From Melioribacteraceae bacterium (GTDB lineage Bacteria; Bacteroidota; Ignavibacteria; Ignavibacteriales; Melioribacteraceae), in contig WFQV01000183.1 in the NCBI GenBank assembly GCA_015486905.1, forward strand, positions 1-6,322: DNA of 6,322 nt. Direction: 5' to 3'. Both the position numbers and the translations under genes were made by a program. The notes under the pieces are model-generated. The model worked only from the letters and a program-made list of their open reading frames with translations, was not told the origin of the DNA and searched no databases. Shown in pieces: positions 1 through 6,322 of this stretch. How positions within the stretch are numbered: position 1 is the stretch's first letter; the number at the start of each line of letters is the position of its first letter.

Positions 1-804
1 CCTTAAAAATTCAATTACTTTTTGTCTATCCGAAATTTTTGCTTTACGGAATTTTAATCCTTCTACTTCCTTCAAAAAATGCTGTAAAATTTTAGGATGT
101 GTCTGTCGGAAAAAGACTGTTCCCAAATCAAATAAAATCACCTCACGGTTAATTATTTCATAATTAACCAAAAAATGCTGCCGAGGAATAAGTATCACCT
201 CGAAGCGCAATGGTTCTTCTTCGAGACGTTTAATTATTCCCTCAACGCTTTCGAAAACCAGATCCCGCGAGAGTTTGTTGAAAGGTTCTCGACCTTGGAT
301 ATAATCGACTACCTCGCTTTGGACAACAAACTCAAGGCGGCTCTTTTCCTTACTTTGAATTATTTCTTTCCTTTTACGAAAAGCTTCAATTGCCTCATCA
401 AGCTGTTCCTCCGTAAAATCGTAAATGTTTTTCAAATACTCTCGGCGAAGTTCTTCCGATTGATTAATTACACTGAAATTACGTGAGACGGAAATTCTAT
501 CCCCGCCGGAAGGTCCGAACCAAATTTCCTCGAAACGTGCATAACTAAAGGTAGCTTCGTGTTCTTCGGCAAAAATGGGAAACGTATTGACTTCGATGTC
601 CAAAAGAGCATCGATACTTAAGTGCAAAACTTTGCTAATAGCTTCCAATTTTTCCACACTCGGCTTATGATGACCGTTCAAAATCGAGTAAATCGTCTGA
701 AGCTCGATTCCGGTTCTGTTTGAAAGCTCTTTAACCGAAATGCCGTAAGCTTTCATCGTATCTCGAATTTTTTTACCTATCCTTGGATTTTTAATATCTG
801 CCAT
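1..804 (-). CDS. XRE-family HTH transcriptional regulator with C-terminal sensor-like domain (3' partial)
   Basis: Reading from ATG at 804 gives 268 codons with no stop before the window edge, so the C-terminus is cut off. The product begins MADIKNPRIGKKIRD. Residues about 8-70 form a classic XRE/Cro-CI helix-turn-helix: scaffold helix (SVKELSNRTG, 23-32), turn, recognition helix (LQTIYSILNGHHKP, 35-48) and a closing helix ending at SIDALLDIE. The roughly 200 residues that follow are mixed helix and strand, with a charged stretch near 126-155 and then a segment (QSEVVDYIQGREPF ... EVILIPRQHF) that loosely recalls the DUF5753 domain of actinobacterial XRE regulators; that likeness is by eye only. 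No HExxH protease motif is visible, which argues against an ImmA-linked antitoxin type. A weak GTGAG lies 5 bases before the ATG. The gene follows the two-helix protein by 17 bases, so it is probably the last or a late gene of the OPT operon and may control it. It was recognised by direct reverse-strand translation. Confidence 0.88.
   Translation of the reverse strand, partial: MADIKNPRIGKKIRDTMKAYGISVKELSNRTGIELQTIYSILNGHHKPSVEKLEAISKVLHLSIDALLDIEVNTFPIFAEEHEATFSYARFEEIWFGPSGGDRISVSRNFSVINQSEELRREYLKNIYDFTEEQLDEAIEAFRKRKEIIQSKEKSRLEFVVQSEVVDYIQGREPFNKLSRDLVFESVEGIIKRLEEEPLRFEVILIPRQHFLVNYEIINREVILFDLGTVFFRQTHPKILQHFLKEVEGLKFRKAKISDRQKVIEFLR
147..169. repeat. Perfect inverted repeat, 10-base arms, 3-base spacer, inside the regulator gene
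   Basis: Bases 147-156 (GGTTAATTAT) and 160-169 (ATAATTAACC) are exact reverse complements separated by TTC. The repeat lies inside the coding region of the XRE regulator, encoding part of VNYEIINRE. It could be a dyad operator, an mRNA hairpin, or chance in AT-rich coding sequence. There is no U-tract on the minus strand after it, so it is not an intrinsic terminator. Confidence 0.6.
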
Positions 805-821
805 TAGAACTCACAATTTAA

Positions 822-1355
822 TTAAACATATTTTTTAATTACTTTCCTTGCCTCTTCAGTGAGGCGTGCCGCTTCACGGATATTTTCCACCGAAGCTTCT
901 TTGTAACCATCTATTAACGCAGAGTAACCGCGATTTAATTTCCTTTCGGCTTTTGCAAAGGAAGCTATTACTTCCGTAAACTTTCCTATCCCGATTTCTT
1001 CGGTAATATTCACACGGAAATAATCCATATCTATTGAAATTTTTTCAATCCATTCTTCCAGAATTTCCTGCGTTTCTTCCGTGTTTTCAATTTTATTTTC
1101 CAAAACATTTTCAAGAGCTTCTTTTAAACTTGCAATAAATTTTTCGAACGCTTCAAGTGTGTAGCCTTCACCTTTTCCACGAGCTTGAAATATTTTTTTC
1201 TTTAAAGATTTCCTCTGAAGGTAAATGGCAAAAATAAGAACGAGAATCGACACCGTGAACTGCGTCCACATCGGAGGAATGCGGGAAGCGAAAACCGCAG
1301 ATGCAGCAACGGAAATAATGATAAGAAGGACACTAATGATTTCCAACGCCATCAT
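822..1355 (-). CDS. Uncharacterised small membrane protein with two TM helices and a cytosolic helical domain
   Basis: The product is 177 residues and I do not recognise the family. Two hydrophobic helices (about residues 6-24 and 31-46) are joined by a short SRIPPMW loop. They are followed by a basic cluster (RKSLKKK, 48-54), which by the positive-inside rule puts both termini in the cytoplasm. The remaining 120 or so residues are strongly helical and charged, rich in E and K, with probable coiled-coil stretches (FEKFIASLKEALENVLENK; EASVENIREAARLTEEARK). The reading frame is open further upstream to 1469, but that extension overlaps the transporter and reads as junk, so the start is taken at ATGATG, 1355 or 1352. 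Both starts overlap the transporter stop (ATGA or TGATG), a junction typical of translational coupling. A G6 run just upstream sits 2 bases from the first ATG and 5 from the second, so 1352 is a serious alternative giving 176 residues. The position suggests an accessory or regulatory partner of the OPT transporter; this is inference from context. Confidence 0.85.
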   Translation of the reverse strand: MMALEIISVLLIIISVAASAVFASRIPPMWTQFTVSILVLIFAIYLQRKSLKKKIFQARGKGEGYTLEAFEKFIASLKEALENVLENKIENTEETQEILEEWIEKISIDMDYFRVNITEEIGIGKFTEVIASFAKAERKLNRGYSALIDGYKEASVENIREAARLTEEARKVIKKYV

Positions 1356-3091
1356 AGCCCCCCAAAAACAGTTAATAAGGCAAACGTGATAATAAGCAGA
1401 GCTTCTCCGACTATCATTCCCGCTGCGAAAGGGACACCCCATTTTTCCGCCCATTCCTTCCCTTTCCAAAAGACAATCAGAATGTTTAATAAACTCCCCA
1501 GCCCGTAAGGCAAGATGTATTTCATTGAAAGATACATTGCTATTCCCATTATCACTCCAAGACCTGGAATTGAGGTAAAAGAAAGTACGGCTCCAATAAT
1601 TCCGCCGGCAAGAAATTTGTCTGTGGGCACATTCCCGCTAACAACGGCATCAATCGTTGCTCCGAGAGCGACTGCTTGGGGAGCTTCTATTTCAGTCCCC
1701 GGGCCAAAGCCTGGCAGCTTAGCGCCGGTTACAGGGTCTGTTCCGCCACTGTTCCAAATAAGCAACATCACACTTAGCGAAATCACAGGTCCCAATCCGG
1801 CAACGGCAAGTTGAAGTCCCTGCTGTTTTGCCGGTTTGCTGCCAACCAAATGTCCCGTCTTCAAATCTTGCATCATATCCGCGCATTCGGCAATGGCAAT
1901 TGAAATGGCGGCACCTATTAAAACAGCCGTCGTTATTTCGTCCGGGGTAAGGAACATCATTAAAATTGCAACTGCAATAAGCGACATCCCGCTAATCGGC
2001 GTCCAGTCCGTCATTCCCGTAGCTTGAGAAACAATTATTCCGGCGAATACAAGCCAAAGGGTAGCAATAAGAGAAATCAAGAAAGCGGAGAGAATTGAAA
2101 TGTGGCTGGTGAAATAAGCGGCAAGGAAGAAAAGCGAAAATGCAATTGCTACTACAGTGTAAAGCAATTTAATCGGTAGTTCGTCGTTATCCTCGCTCTT
2201 AAGTGTTTTCAAATTGAAACTTTTAATTGTTGCTTTAATAGCCGGAATAATCAAAACAATACTCATTAATGAACCGCCAATCAGCATTCCGATTCCAAGG
2301 GGACGGGTCATATTTGCGTGGATAAAATTTGCAGCCTTATCCGGCGTAATATTTGAAGGAAGCCAATTCAGCGAAATCATTAAAGGTGCAACAAACCAGT
2401 AGGCAAGAAGTCCGCCGGCAAGAACGAAAAGCCCGTTGCGTCCGGCAATAAATCCTATTCCAACGCTTAGCAAAGACACAGCCCAAACGTTGTTGAAATA
2501 TTTAGGTAGCCCGAGAATTACGTTCAAATCAAAACTGGAAGGAATAATTTCCGGCAAGCCCATTTTGGGAAACTGCGTAACGAAATAAACAAATGCCGAA
2601 ATAAAAGCACCGAGGAGAAGAAGTCGGGATTTTTTCATCCCTTCGGCCGGTGAACGTAAAATGCTTGCAATAGCCGTTCCGGAAGGGAAGCGTAATCTGT
2701 CCACGTCAATCATTTGTTTACGTAGAGGTATAATGAACCCCACTCCGAGAATTGCACCCGCCACGCCGGCTGCGGCAATCCACCAAAAATTAAATTCCGC
2801 ACCTTTAATTAAAAGTACAGGCACGGTAAAAATAACGCCGGCAGTAGAGGTATTGATTCCGGAAGCAACCGTTTGAATAATGTTATTTTCGAGAACCGTA
2901 CCACGCTTGAAAATAGCCCGCATTATTCCCCAACCTAAAACCGCCGCCACCGGAGAGCCGTTCGTGGAAAAGCCCAAGACCAACGCGGCGTAAGAAAAAC
3001 TTGCCGTCATCAAAACACCGATGAAAATTCCCACACCGACCGCAAGGGGTGTAGAATCTTTGTAAACATTATTCGCCGGTTGTAAAGTCAC
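1352..3091 (-). CDS. OPT-family oligopeptide transporter
   Basis: This is an integral inner-membrane transporter of 579 residues, probably a proton-coupled importer of small peptides or peptide-like metal chelates; the substrate cannot be read from sequence. OPT/YSL hallmarks occur in the usual order: the N-terminal glycine-rich helix (VGVGIFIGVLM, 18-28), LENNIIQTVASG (67-78), the loop LRFPSGTA (133-140), the mid-protein TGMTDWTPISG (358-368), DLKTGHLVGSKPAKQQ (409-424), and a final GEALLIITFALL helix (562-573). Hydrophobic segments run throughout, compatible with the 14-16 helices of the family. The length is at the short end for bacterial members. The start is GTG at 3091: an in-frame stop lies at 3112-3110, no in-frame ATG intervenes, and a GGA sits 8 bases before the GTG. 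A nearby ATG at 3104 is in another frame. The TGA stop (1354-1352) overlaps the start of the next gene, so the two are probably co-translated. The 85-base gap from the PorV-like gene allows either a separate promoter or read-through. Confidence 0.95.
   Translation of the reverse strand: MTLQPANNVYKDSTPLAVGVGIFIGVLMTASFSYAALVLGFSTNGSPVAAVLGWGIMRAIFKRGTVLENNIIQTVASGINTSTAGVIFTVPVLLIKGAEFNFWWIAAAGVAGAILGVGFIIPLRKQMIDVDRLRFPSGTAIASILRSPAEGMKKSRLLLLGAFISAFVYFVTQFPKMGLPEIIPSSFDLNVILGLPKYFNNVWAVSLLSVGIGFIAGRNGLFVLAGGLLAYWFVAPLMISLNWLPSNITPDKAANFIHANMTRPLGIGMLIGGSLMSIVLIIPAIKATIKSFNLKTLKSEDNDELPIKLLYTVVAIAFSLFFLAAYFTSHISILSAFLISLIATLWLVFAGIIVSQATGMTDWTPISGMSLIAVAILMMFLTPDEITTAVLIGAAISIAIAECADMMQDLKTGHLVGSKPAKQQGLQLAVAGLGPVISLSVMLLIWNSGGTDPVTGAKLPGFGPGTEIEAPQAVALGATIDAVVSGNVPTDKFLAGGIIGAVLSFTSIPGLGVIMGIAMYLSMKYILPYGLGSLLNILIVFWKGKEWAEKWGVPFAAGMIVGEALLIITFALLTVFGGL
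1358..1363 (-). promoter_or_regulatory. G6 run: likely ribosome binding site of the two-helix protein and possible slippage site
   Basis: Six consecutive G on the minus strand lie 2 bases before ATG 1355 and 5 bases before ATG 1352. They are the only purine-rich candidate Shine-Dalgarno for this start. They also encode the two glycines of the transporter's last residues (FGGL). The spacing favours the second ATG, while strict anti-SD pairing (GGAGG) is only partly met. Confidence 0.45.
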
Positions 3092-3176
3092 AATTAAATT
3101 CCATTTGGTTTATTGATTACTAAAACGCCGAACGCTTGGCATCTTTGAAAACCGAGTGAAGATTTTAATATTCGAG
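3092..3176 (-). other. Intergenic spacer before the OPT operon, no clear promoter
   Basis: This 85-base gap is the longest non-coding stretch in the window. On the minus strand it holds one weak hairpin (arms 3145-3138 and 3129-3122, 8-base loop) with two G-U pairs, whose 3' arm ends in UUUU. The U-run is part of the stem, so it is a poor intrinsic terminator. I see no convincing -35/-10 pair and no Bacteroidota-type TAnnTTTG element. The GGA at 3102-3100 is the likely ribosome binding site of the transporter. If the regulator controls this operon, an operator might lie here, but no clear dyad is visible. Confidence 0.35.
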
Positions 3177-4226
3177 TCAAAATTCAAGCTCGAGAGATAA
3201 AACATTAACGCCGCCCAAATCTCCGTAATCCACCCATACGTAATCCATTTTAACCGGTGTACTCGTAAAACTTTGGAAATCCAACCCGAAACCGAGCGAG
3301 TATTTTTGAGTATCGTAACCAACACGTAAACCGGCACGTACGAAAAACAAATCCCTCCACGAATATTCCGCTCCCCAATTGGTTCGCAAGGGAGAATCGT
3401 AAAAATCATTTATTGCCACTGCAAGCATCAGCTGATGTTCCCCGGAAGTAAGCCAGGTTGACTGCCTACCGATTACGACCGAAGAGAGACCAATTGTAAA
3501 GCCGAGCGGCAGAGGAAAATCTTTTGTGGCAAGTCGTGCTTCGGGCTGAGGGCTGCCGGGATAGTCGTCCGGTTTTTCCTTGTAAAAAGAAAGATGAGGT
3601 CCACCCATTATTCCCATATCCGGACCCATATTCGAAATGTTCATTCCGATTCTTATTCCTTTCTCTTTCAAATTGTAAATTGTACTGATGTCGAAAGCAA
3701 AGCCGTAAGCATATTCCATCCAAATGCTTTCGTAAATGTACTTTGCAAGAATTCCCACGTAAACCTTGTCCGTAAGCTGGCGTGCGTATCCGAGTCCGAT
3801 AGCCAAATCGCTAGCCCGGAAAGTTTCGCCTGTGCCTTCCGGTTTTTCGAGCGTGGTTACTTCCATTTCACCGAGGTCGAAATAATCCACCATTAAGCCC
3901 AAATAATCCGAAGATGAAAAGGGAAATGTTCCTGCAACGAAATGCTGCGTAATACCGGCGTATCTTTTACTGTACTGATATTGCACCGCACCGTGTCCGG
4001 AAATTCCCATCCCAGCCGTGTTCCAATAAAGGGCGGAAGGATCACCGGCTACTCCCGTATAAGCACCGCCCATTCCGAGAGCACGTGCTCCAACTTCAAT
4101 TTGGAGAAAATTTGCCGCCGTAGTTCCAACTTTGGTTAAATCCTGAGCTTTAAGCTGCGAAGCAAGTAAAAGAGCCATTACCAATGTTGTTAAAAATTTT
4201 CCGTATTGCTTTTTTGTATTCTTCAT
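3177..4226 (-). CDS. PorV/PorQ-family outer-membrane beta-barrel protein
   Basis: The product is 349 residues from ATG 4226. A signal peptide is clear: basic N-terminus (MKNTKKQYGK), hydrophobic core (LTTLVMALLLAS) and likely cleavage after LKA at residue 27. The mature N-terminus has the family signature VGTTAANFL (33-41), GARALGMGGAYTGVAGD (46-62) and ALYWNTAGM (65-73). The rest reads as alternating amphipathic strands rich in Y, F, W and G, and the protein ends VLSLELEF with a C-terminal phenylalanine, as expected for a BAM-inserted barrel of the FadL-like fold. Known relatives PorV and PorQ take part in T9SS, PorV carrying cargo from the translocon to the attachment complex; many FCB genomes have several paralogues whose roles are unassigned, so no symbol is given. 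It starts 15 bases after the CTD-bearing gene and is probably co-transcribed with it. A TTG two codons upstream (4232) is rejected as start because it abuts the likely ribosome binding site. Confidence 0.93.
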   Translation of the reverse strand: MKNTKKQYGKFLTTLVMALLLASQLKAQDLTKVGTTAANFLQIEVGARALGMGGAYTGVAGDPSALYWNTAGMGISGHGAVQYQYSKRYAGITQHFVAGTFPFSSSDYLGLMVDYFDLGEMEVTTLEKPEGTGETFRASDLAIGLGYARQLTDKVYVGILAKYIYESIWMEYAYGFAFDISTIYNLKEKGIRIGMNISNMGPDMGIMGGPHLSFYKEKPDDYPGSPQPEARLATKDFPLPLGFTIGLSSVVIGRQSTWLTSGEHQLMLAVAINDFYDSPLRTNWGAEYSWRDLFFVRAGLRVGYDTQKYSLGFGLDFQSFTSTPVKMDYVWVDYGDLGGVNVLSLELEF

Positions 4227-4232
4227 TTTCAA

Positions 4233-4236
4233 TCCG
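4233..4236 (-). promoter_or_regulatory. Ribosome binding site deciding the start of the PorV-like gene
   Basis: CGGA on the minus strand sits 6 bases before ATG 4226. The alternative start TTG 4232-4230 directly abuts this site, leaving no room for a Shine-Dalgarno, so ATG 4226 is preferred. The signal peptide is intact with either choice. Confidence 0.45.
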
Positions 4237-4241
4237 TTAAA

Positions 4242-6322
4242 TTACCAGATAATTGCAAACTTGCCAATTTTGTGCTGCCCGTCCGGCATGCTTATAGTGT
4301 AAACGTAAACTCCGTAAGAGACAATCAAATGCTCGTCCGTTTGAAGATTCCAGCTTTCTTCACCTATCGTAGAACTTGAATGCCGAATGGTTTTCACGAG
4401 ATTCCCGCTAATCGTGTAAATTTTAATCGTACATTCCTTCGGTAAATGGGTAAATTTTAGTTCATGCGTAAATCTGTCGGGGGTACGCGCCGCCTGCTCG
4501 GCAAGATTGTAAACAATGTAAGGATTCGGTACGACTTTAATTTTCGACAAGTCCGCACCTTTTTCGGATGTCGTTTCCTTCTCCGTTTTAAATGCATAAC
4601 TGTCCTTACCGGTAAAAGGCTTCTTGGTTCTGTAAAGATAAACGTCTCCTGGCTGTGGTGCATGAGAACTGTCCGTCCAATTAACGGTAAATTTCCACGT
4701 AAGAACGCGTGTGGTGTCCACAATATTAGAATCCGGCACGAAGTTCAATGTATCCAATTCGCGTAAGTAAATGAAATCCCCGCTTTTCCAATCGAGGCTG
4801 GGATTCATCACAAAAAGCTGAATTGGTTTCGTCATCTCCGGGTCTTTTGTAATATTAAAGACTTGGAACGGAACTGTTTTTGAAGTAGGAACGCTGGAAA
4901 ATTTAAGCGAGTTTCGTCCAAAAACAACTGCGTAATCGCAATTGGTTCCGCTCGTATCGTTAAAAGGTGTGAGTGTGGAAAATTCGTAATCCGAGGTGTC
5001 CGCAGTTACTTTCTGCCAGCCCTGGTCAAGTTCTCCGATTGTGTTGTGATTAATTATTTTTAGTCCCACACCGTCAAAAATGGGGCGCGGTTGAACAAGG
5101 TTGCTTTCCGATTCGGTCCAAATCTTTTTGTAATTTTCGACGACATAATCATCTTTGTCTTGGTCGTAAACGTCGAAGGAAATCACACCTGCCGAATCGT
5201 GAAAAGTAATTAAATATGTGTCTCCCGTAATGTTAATCGGGTCAATATTTGTAACGTTAACCGTTCCGGTGGCAATTCCGGTTAAATGTTTCGCAGCTGA
5301 ATCCACAGCGCCGGGATGAAAGCCTTGCGGTTGCAAACCGGGAATTACGTCAACCGTTTGAATTAGACGCGGGTCGTTACCGCGAGAAGATTCCAACGAC
5401 GGCTGTCCGGCACTTATTACCGGATAATCGTAAGCGGTAATTGTGTACCGGTAACGAACTCCGTTTACGACGTTGTTGTCGGTAAATGTGTATTTCAAAC
5501 CGGAATTACTGCCCAAATCGAAAAATGGGTTAAGTGTATCGGGACCGCTCCATTGGTCGATTTTGTCATAAATAACCATTGGTTTGTAACCGACAATTTT
5601 TTCGCCGGTGTAGTCGTAAATAGGTGTTCCCCATTTGGGTTCTCCCTGTCCGTTAACAGCCGCTTGTGTACGATAAATTCTGTAGCCTTCGAAGTCGTGT
5701 TCTCGCGTAACAATCTCGTAAGAATCCTCGGATTTGTCATCCCAATAAAGGGTAACTTTCCCGTCCTCACCGTAAATTACCGGCAATCCGTTTTTGTCAA
5801 TCACTTCGGTTCCAACAGCATGAAGAGTTGGAGCGGAAGGGGGGCGGAATCCGATGAAGTTATTTTTGTACAGCGTGTCCGCTTGTTTTAAGGCATCGAA
5901 AATAGATTTAAAACGAATCTGCGGCGGATTTGTCGGAAAGCCGTCGGGACCTAAAGGTCCGGGGTTCGGCGTACCACCCACAATACCGATATGAATTGGG
6001 ATTGTATCGCCAGGTTCAATTGAAAACGGGCCCGAGCTAAACCAGAATTGAATATCGGGTCGGCTGCCTTCGGGGTAGCTTTCCTGATAATCTCTCAGAG
6101 AATCCACATCGTCCATGTGCGGATTGTATTTGTTGTGAAACCAAAGGCTCCTTTGTTCGGCGGGAATAAGTCCGGGCTGGCCGGAAGAAATTCCGTAAAG
6201 AGTTTTTTCCCATTGAGCATTAATGTTCGAGGGACGCATTGCCTCGTCCTGGTCGAACCAGTGAAAATCGGTAATTCCTATTTCGGGACTGTTCGGATCG
6301 CCGGGATTTACTTTCGGAGTGC
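4242..6322 (-). CDS. Large secreted protein with FN3-like module and T9SS C-terminal sorting domain (5' partial)
   Basis: At least 692 residues are visible and the N-terminus lies beyond the right edge. An ATG at 6239 is not the start: the frame stays open and protein-like for 27 codons upstream to the edge (including GITDFHWFDQDEA), no signal peptide follows the ATG, and the GAGG before it is only 2 bases away. In visible numbering, residues about 158-312 form an FN3-like domain (KVTLYWDD 188-195, DFEGYRIYR 209-217, NGVRYRYTITAYD 286-298). Residues about 313-590 are beta-rich and unrecognised. Residues about 593-692 match a T9SS sorting domain: KIKVVPNPY, CTIKIYTISGNLVKTI, YGVYVYTIS and the terminal GKFAIIW. 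The protein is therefore probably exported through Sec, then T9SS, and held at or released from the cell surface. The final W replaces the K or R that usually ends this domain. No enzymatic motif is visible. The cognate outer-membrane PorV-like protein follows after 15 bases. The role is unknown; a structural or adhesive surface protein is plausible. Confidence 0.92.
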   Translation of the reverse strand, partial: TPKVNPGDPNSPEIGITDFHWFDQDEAMRPSNINAQWEKTLYGISSGQPGLIPAEQRSLWFHNKYNPHMDDVDSLRDYQESYPEGSRPDIQFWFSSGPFSIEPGDTIPIHIGIVGGTPNPGPLGPDGFPTNPPQIRFKSIFDALKQADTLYKNNFIGFRPPSAPTLHAVGTEVIDKNGLPVIYGEDGKVTLYWDDKSEDSYEIVTREHDFEGYRIYRTQAAVNGQGEPKWGTPIYDYTGEKIVGYKPMVIYDKIDQWSGPDTLNPFFDLGSNSGLKYTFTDNNVVNGVRYRYTITAYDYPVISAGQPSLESSRGNDPRLIQTVDVIPGLQPQGFHPGAVDSAAKHLTGIATGTVNVTNIDPINITGDTYLITFHDSAGVISFDVYDQDKDDYVVENYKKIWTESESNLVQPRPIFDGVGLKIINHNTIGELDQGWQKVTADTSDYEFSTLTPFNDTSGTNCDYAVVFGRNSLKFSSVPTSKTVPFQVFNITKDPEMTKPIQLFVMNPSLDWKSGDFIYLRELDTLNFVPDSNIVDTTRVLTWKFTVNWTDSSHAPQPGDVYLYRTKKPFTGKDSYAFKTEKETTSEKGADLSKIKVVPNPYIVYNLAEQAARTPDRFTHELKFTHLPKECTIKIYTISGNLVKTIRHSSSTIGEESWNLQTDEHLIVSYGVYVYTISMPDGQHKIGKFAIIW

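Noticed and set aside
175..486. Plus-strand frame of 103 codons opposite the regulator
   Set aside because: It is antisense to a clear HTH regulator, has no ribosome binding site or recognisable domain, and its composition reflects the opposite strand.
1..804. Toxin-antitoxin or XRE/ImmA metalloprotease module
   Set aside because: No HExxH motif is visible in the regulator, and the neighbouring small gene has membrane helices without toxin-like features.
817..826. Palindrome TTTAATTAAA across the stop codon of the two-helix protein
   Set aside because: A 10-base AT-only palindrome is common in AT-rich intergenic sequence, has no stem-forming strength and no U-tract context.
1356..1469. Upstream extension of the two-helix protein's frame to an ATG at 1469
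   Set aside because: The extra 38 residues (MEREGMGGKMGC ...) lie wholly inside the transporter gene, contain no membrane-protein-like start, and the ATGATG at 1355 with its G-rich site fits better.
1515..2876. Four plus-strand frames opposite the transporter
   Set aside because: They are I, P and A-rich mirror frames of a hydrophobic membrane protein on the other strand, with no start signals.
3102..3104. ATG at 3104 as start of the transporter
   Set aside because: It is 13 bases from the GTG and so out of frame with the transporter; the in-frame GTG at 3091 is the only workable start after the upstream stop.
3122..3145. Possible intrinsic terminator between the PorV-like gene and the transporter
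   Set aside because: The stem is 8 pairs with two G-U, the loop is 8 bases, and the UUUU is part of the stem rather than after it. It may be a weak attenuator at most.

Overview
The window looks like a stretch of chromosome from a bacterium of the Fibrobacterota-Chlorobiota-Bacteroidota (FCB) group, most likely an Ignavibacteria- or Kryptonia-like lineage. Three things point there: a large exported protein with a type IX secretion (T9SS) C-terminal sorting domain written in the usual Ignavibacteria style (VPNPY ... GKFAII), a PorV/PorQ-type outer-membrane protein directly behind it, and FN3-like modules with the EGYRIYR and NGVRYRYTITAYD signatures. This assignment rests on protein style only, because there is no rRNA or other marker gene here.

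All five genes lie on the minus strand, so transcription runs from high to low coordinates, and coding density is very high. From the right edge: (1) 6322-4242, the C-terminal 692 residues of a large secreted T9SS substrate whose start lies outside the window; (2) 4226-3177, a PorV/PorQ-family beta-barrel protein, 15 bases after it; then an 85-base spacer with one weak hairpin and no clear promoter; (3) 3091-1352, an OPT-family oligopeptide transporter starting at GTG; (4) 1355-822, an unrecognised 177-residue protein with two membrane helices, overlapping the transporter stop by ATGA; (5) 804-1, an XRE-type helix-turn-helix regulator of at least 268 residues, still open at the left edge. Gene 5 has no in-frame stop in the window, but it reads cleanly from a good start and carries a textbook HTH.

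The first two genes form a secretion pair: an exported, surface-bound or released protein and an outer-membrane protein of the family that shuttles T9SS cargo. The next three look like one transcription unit: a peptide or metal-chelate importer, a small membrane partner that is probably translationally coupled to it, and a regulator. The two units could be co-transcribed, since the spacer between them holds no convincing terminator or promoter.

There are no tRNA or rRNA genes, CRISPR arrays, insertion sequences or long repeats. The only striking non-coding signal is a perfect inverted repeat (10-base arms, 3-base spacer) inside the regulator gene. The most interesting material is the OPT / two-helix protein / XRE cassette. 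I do not recognise it as a described system, and a G6 run at the transporter's end could let it be fused to the small protein by slippage.
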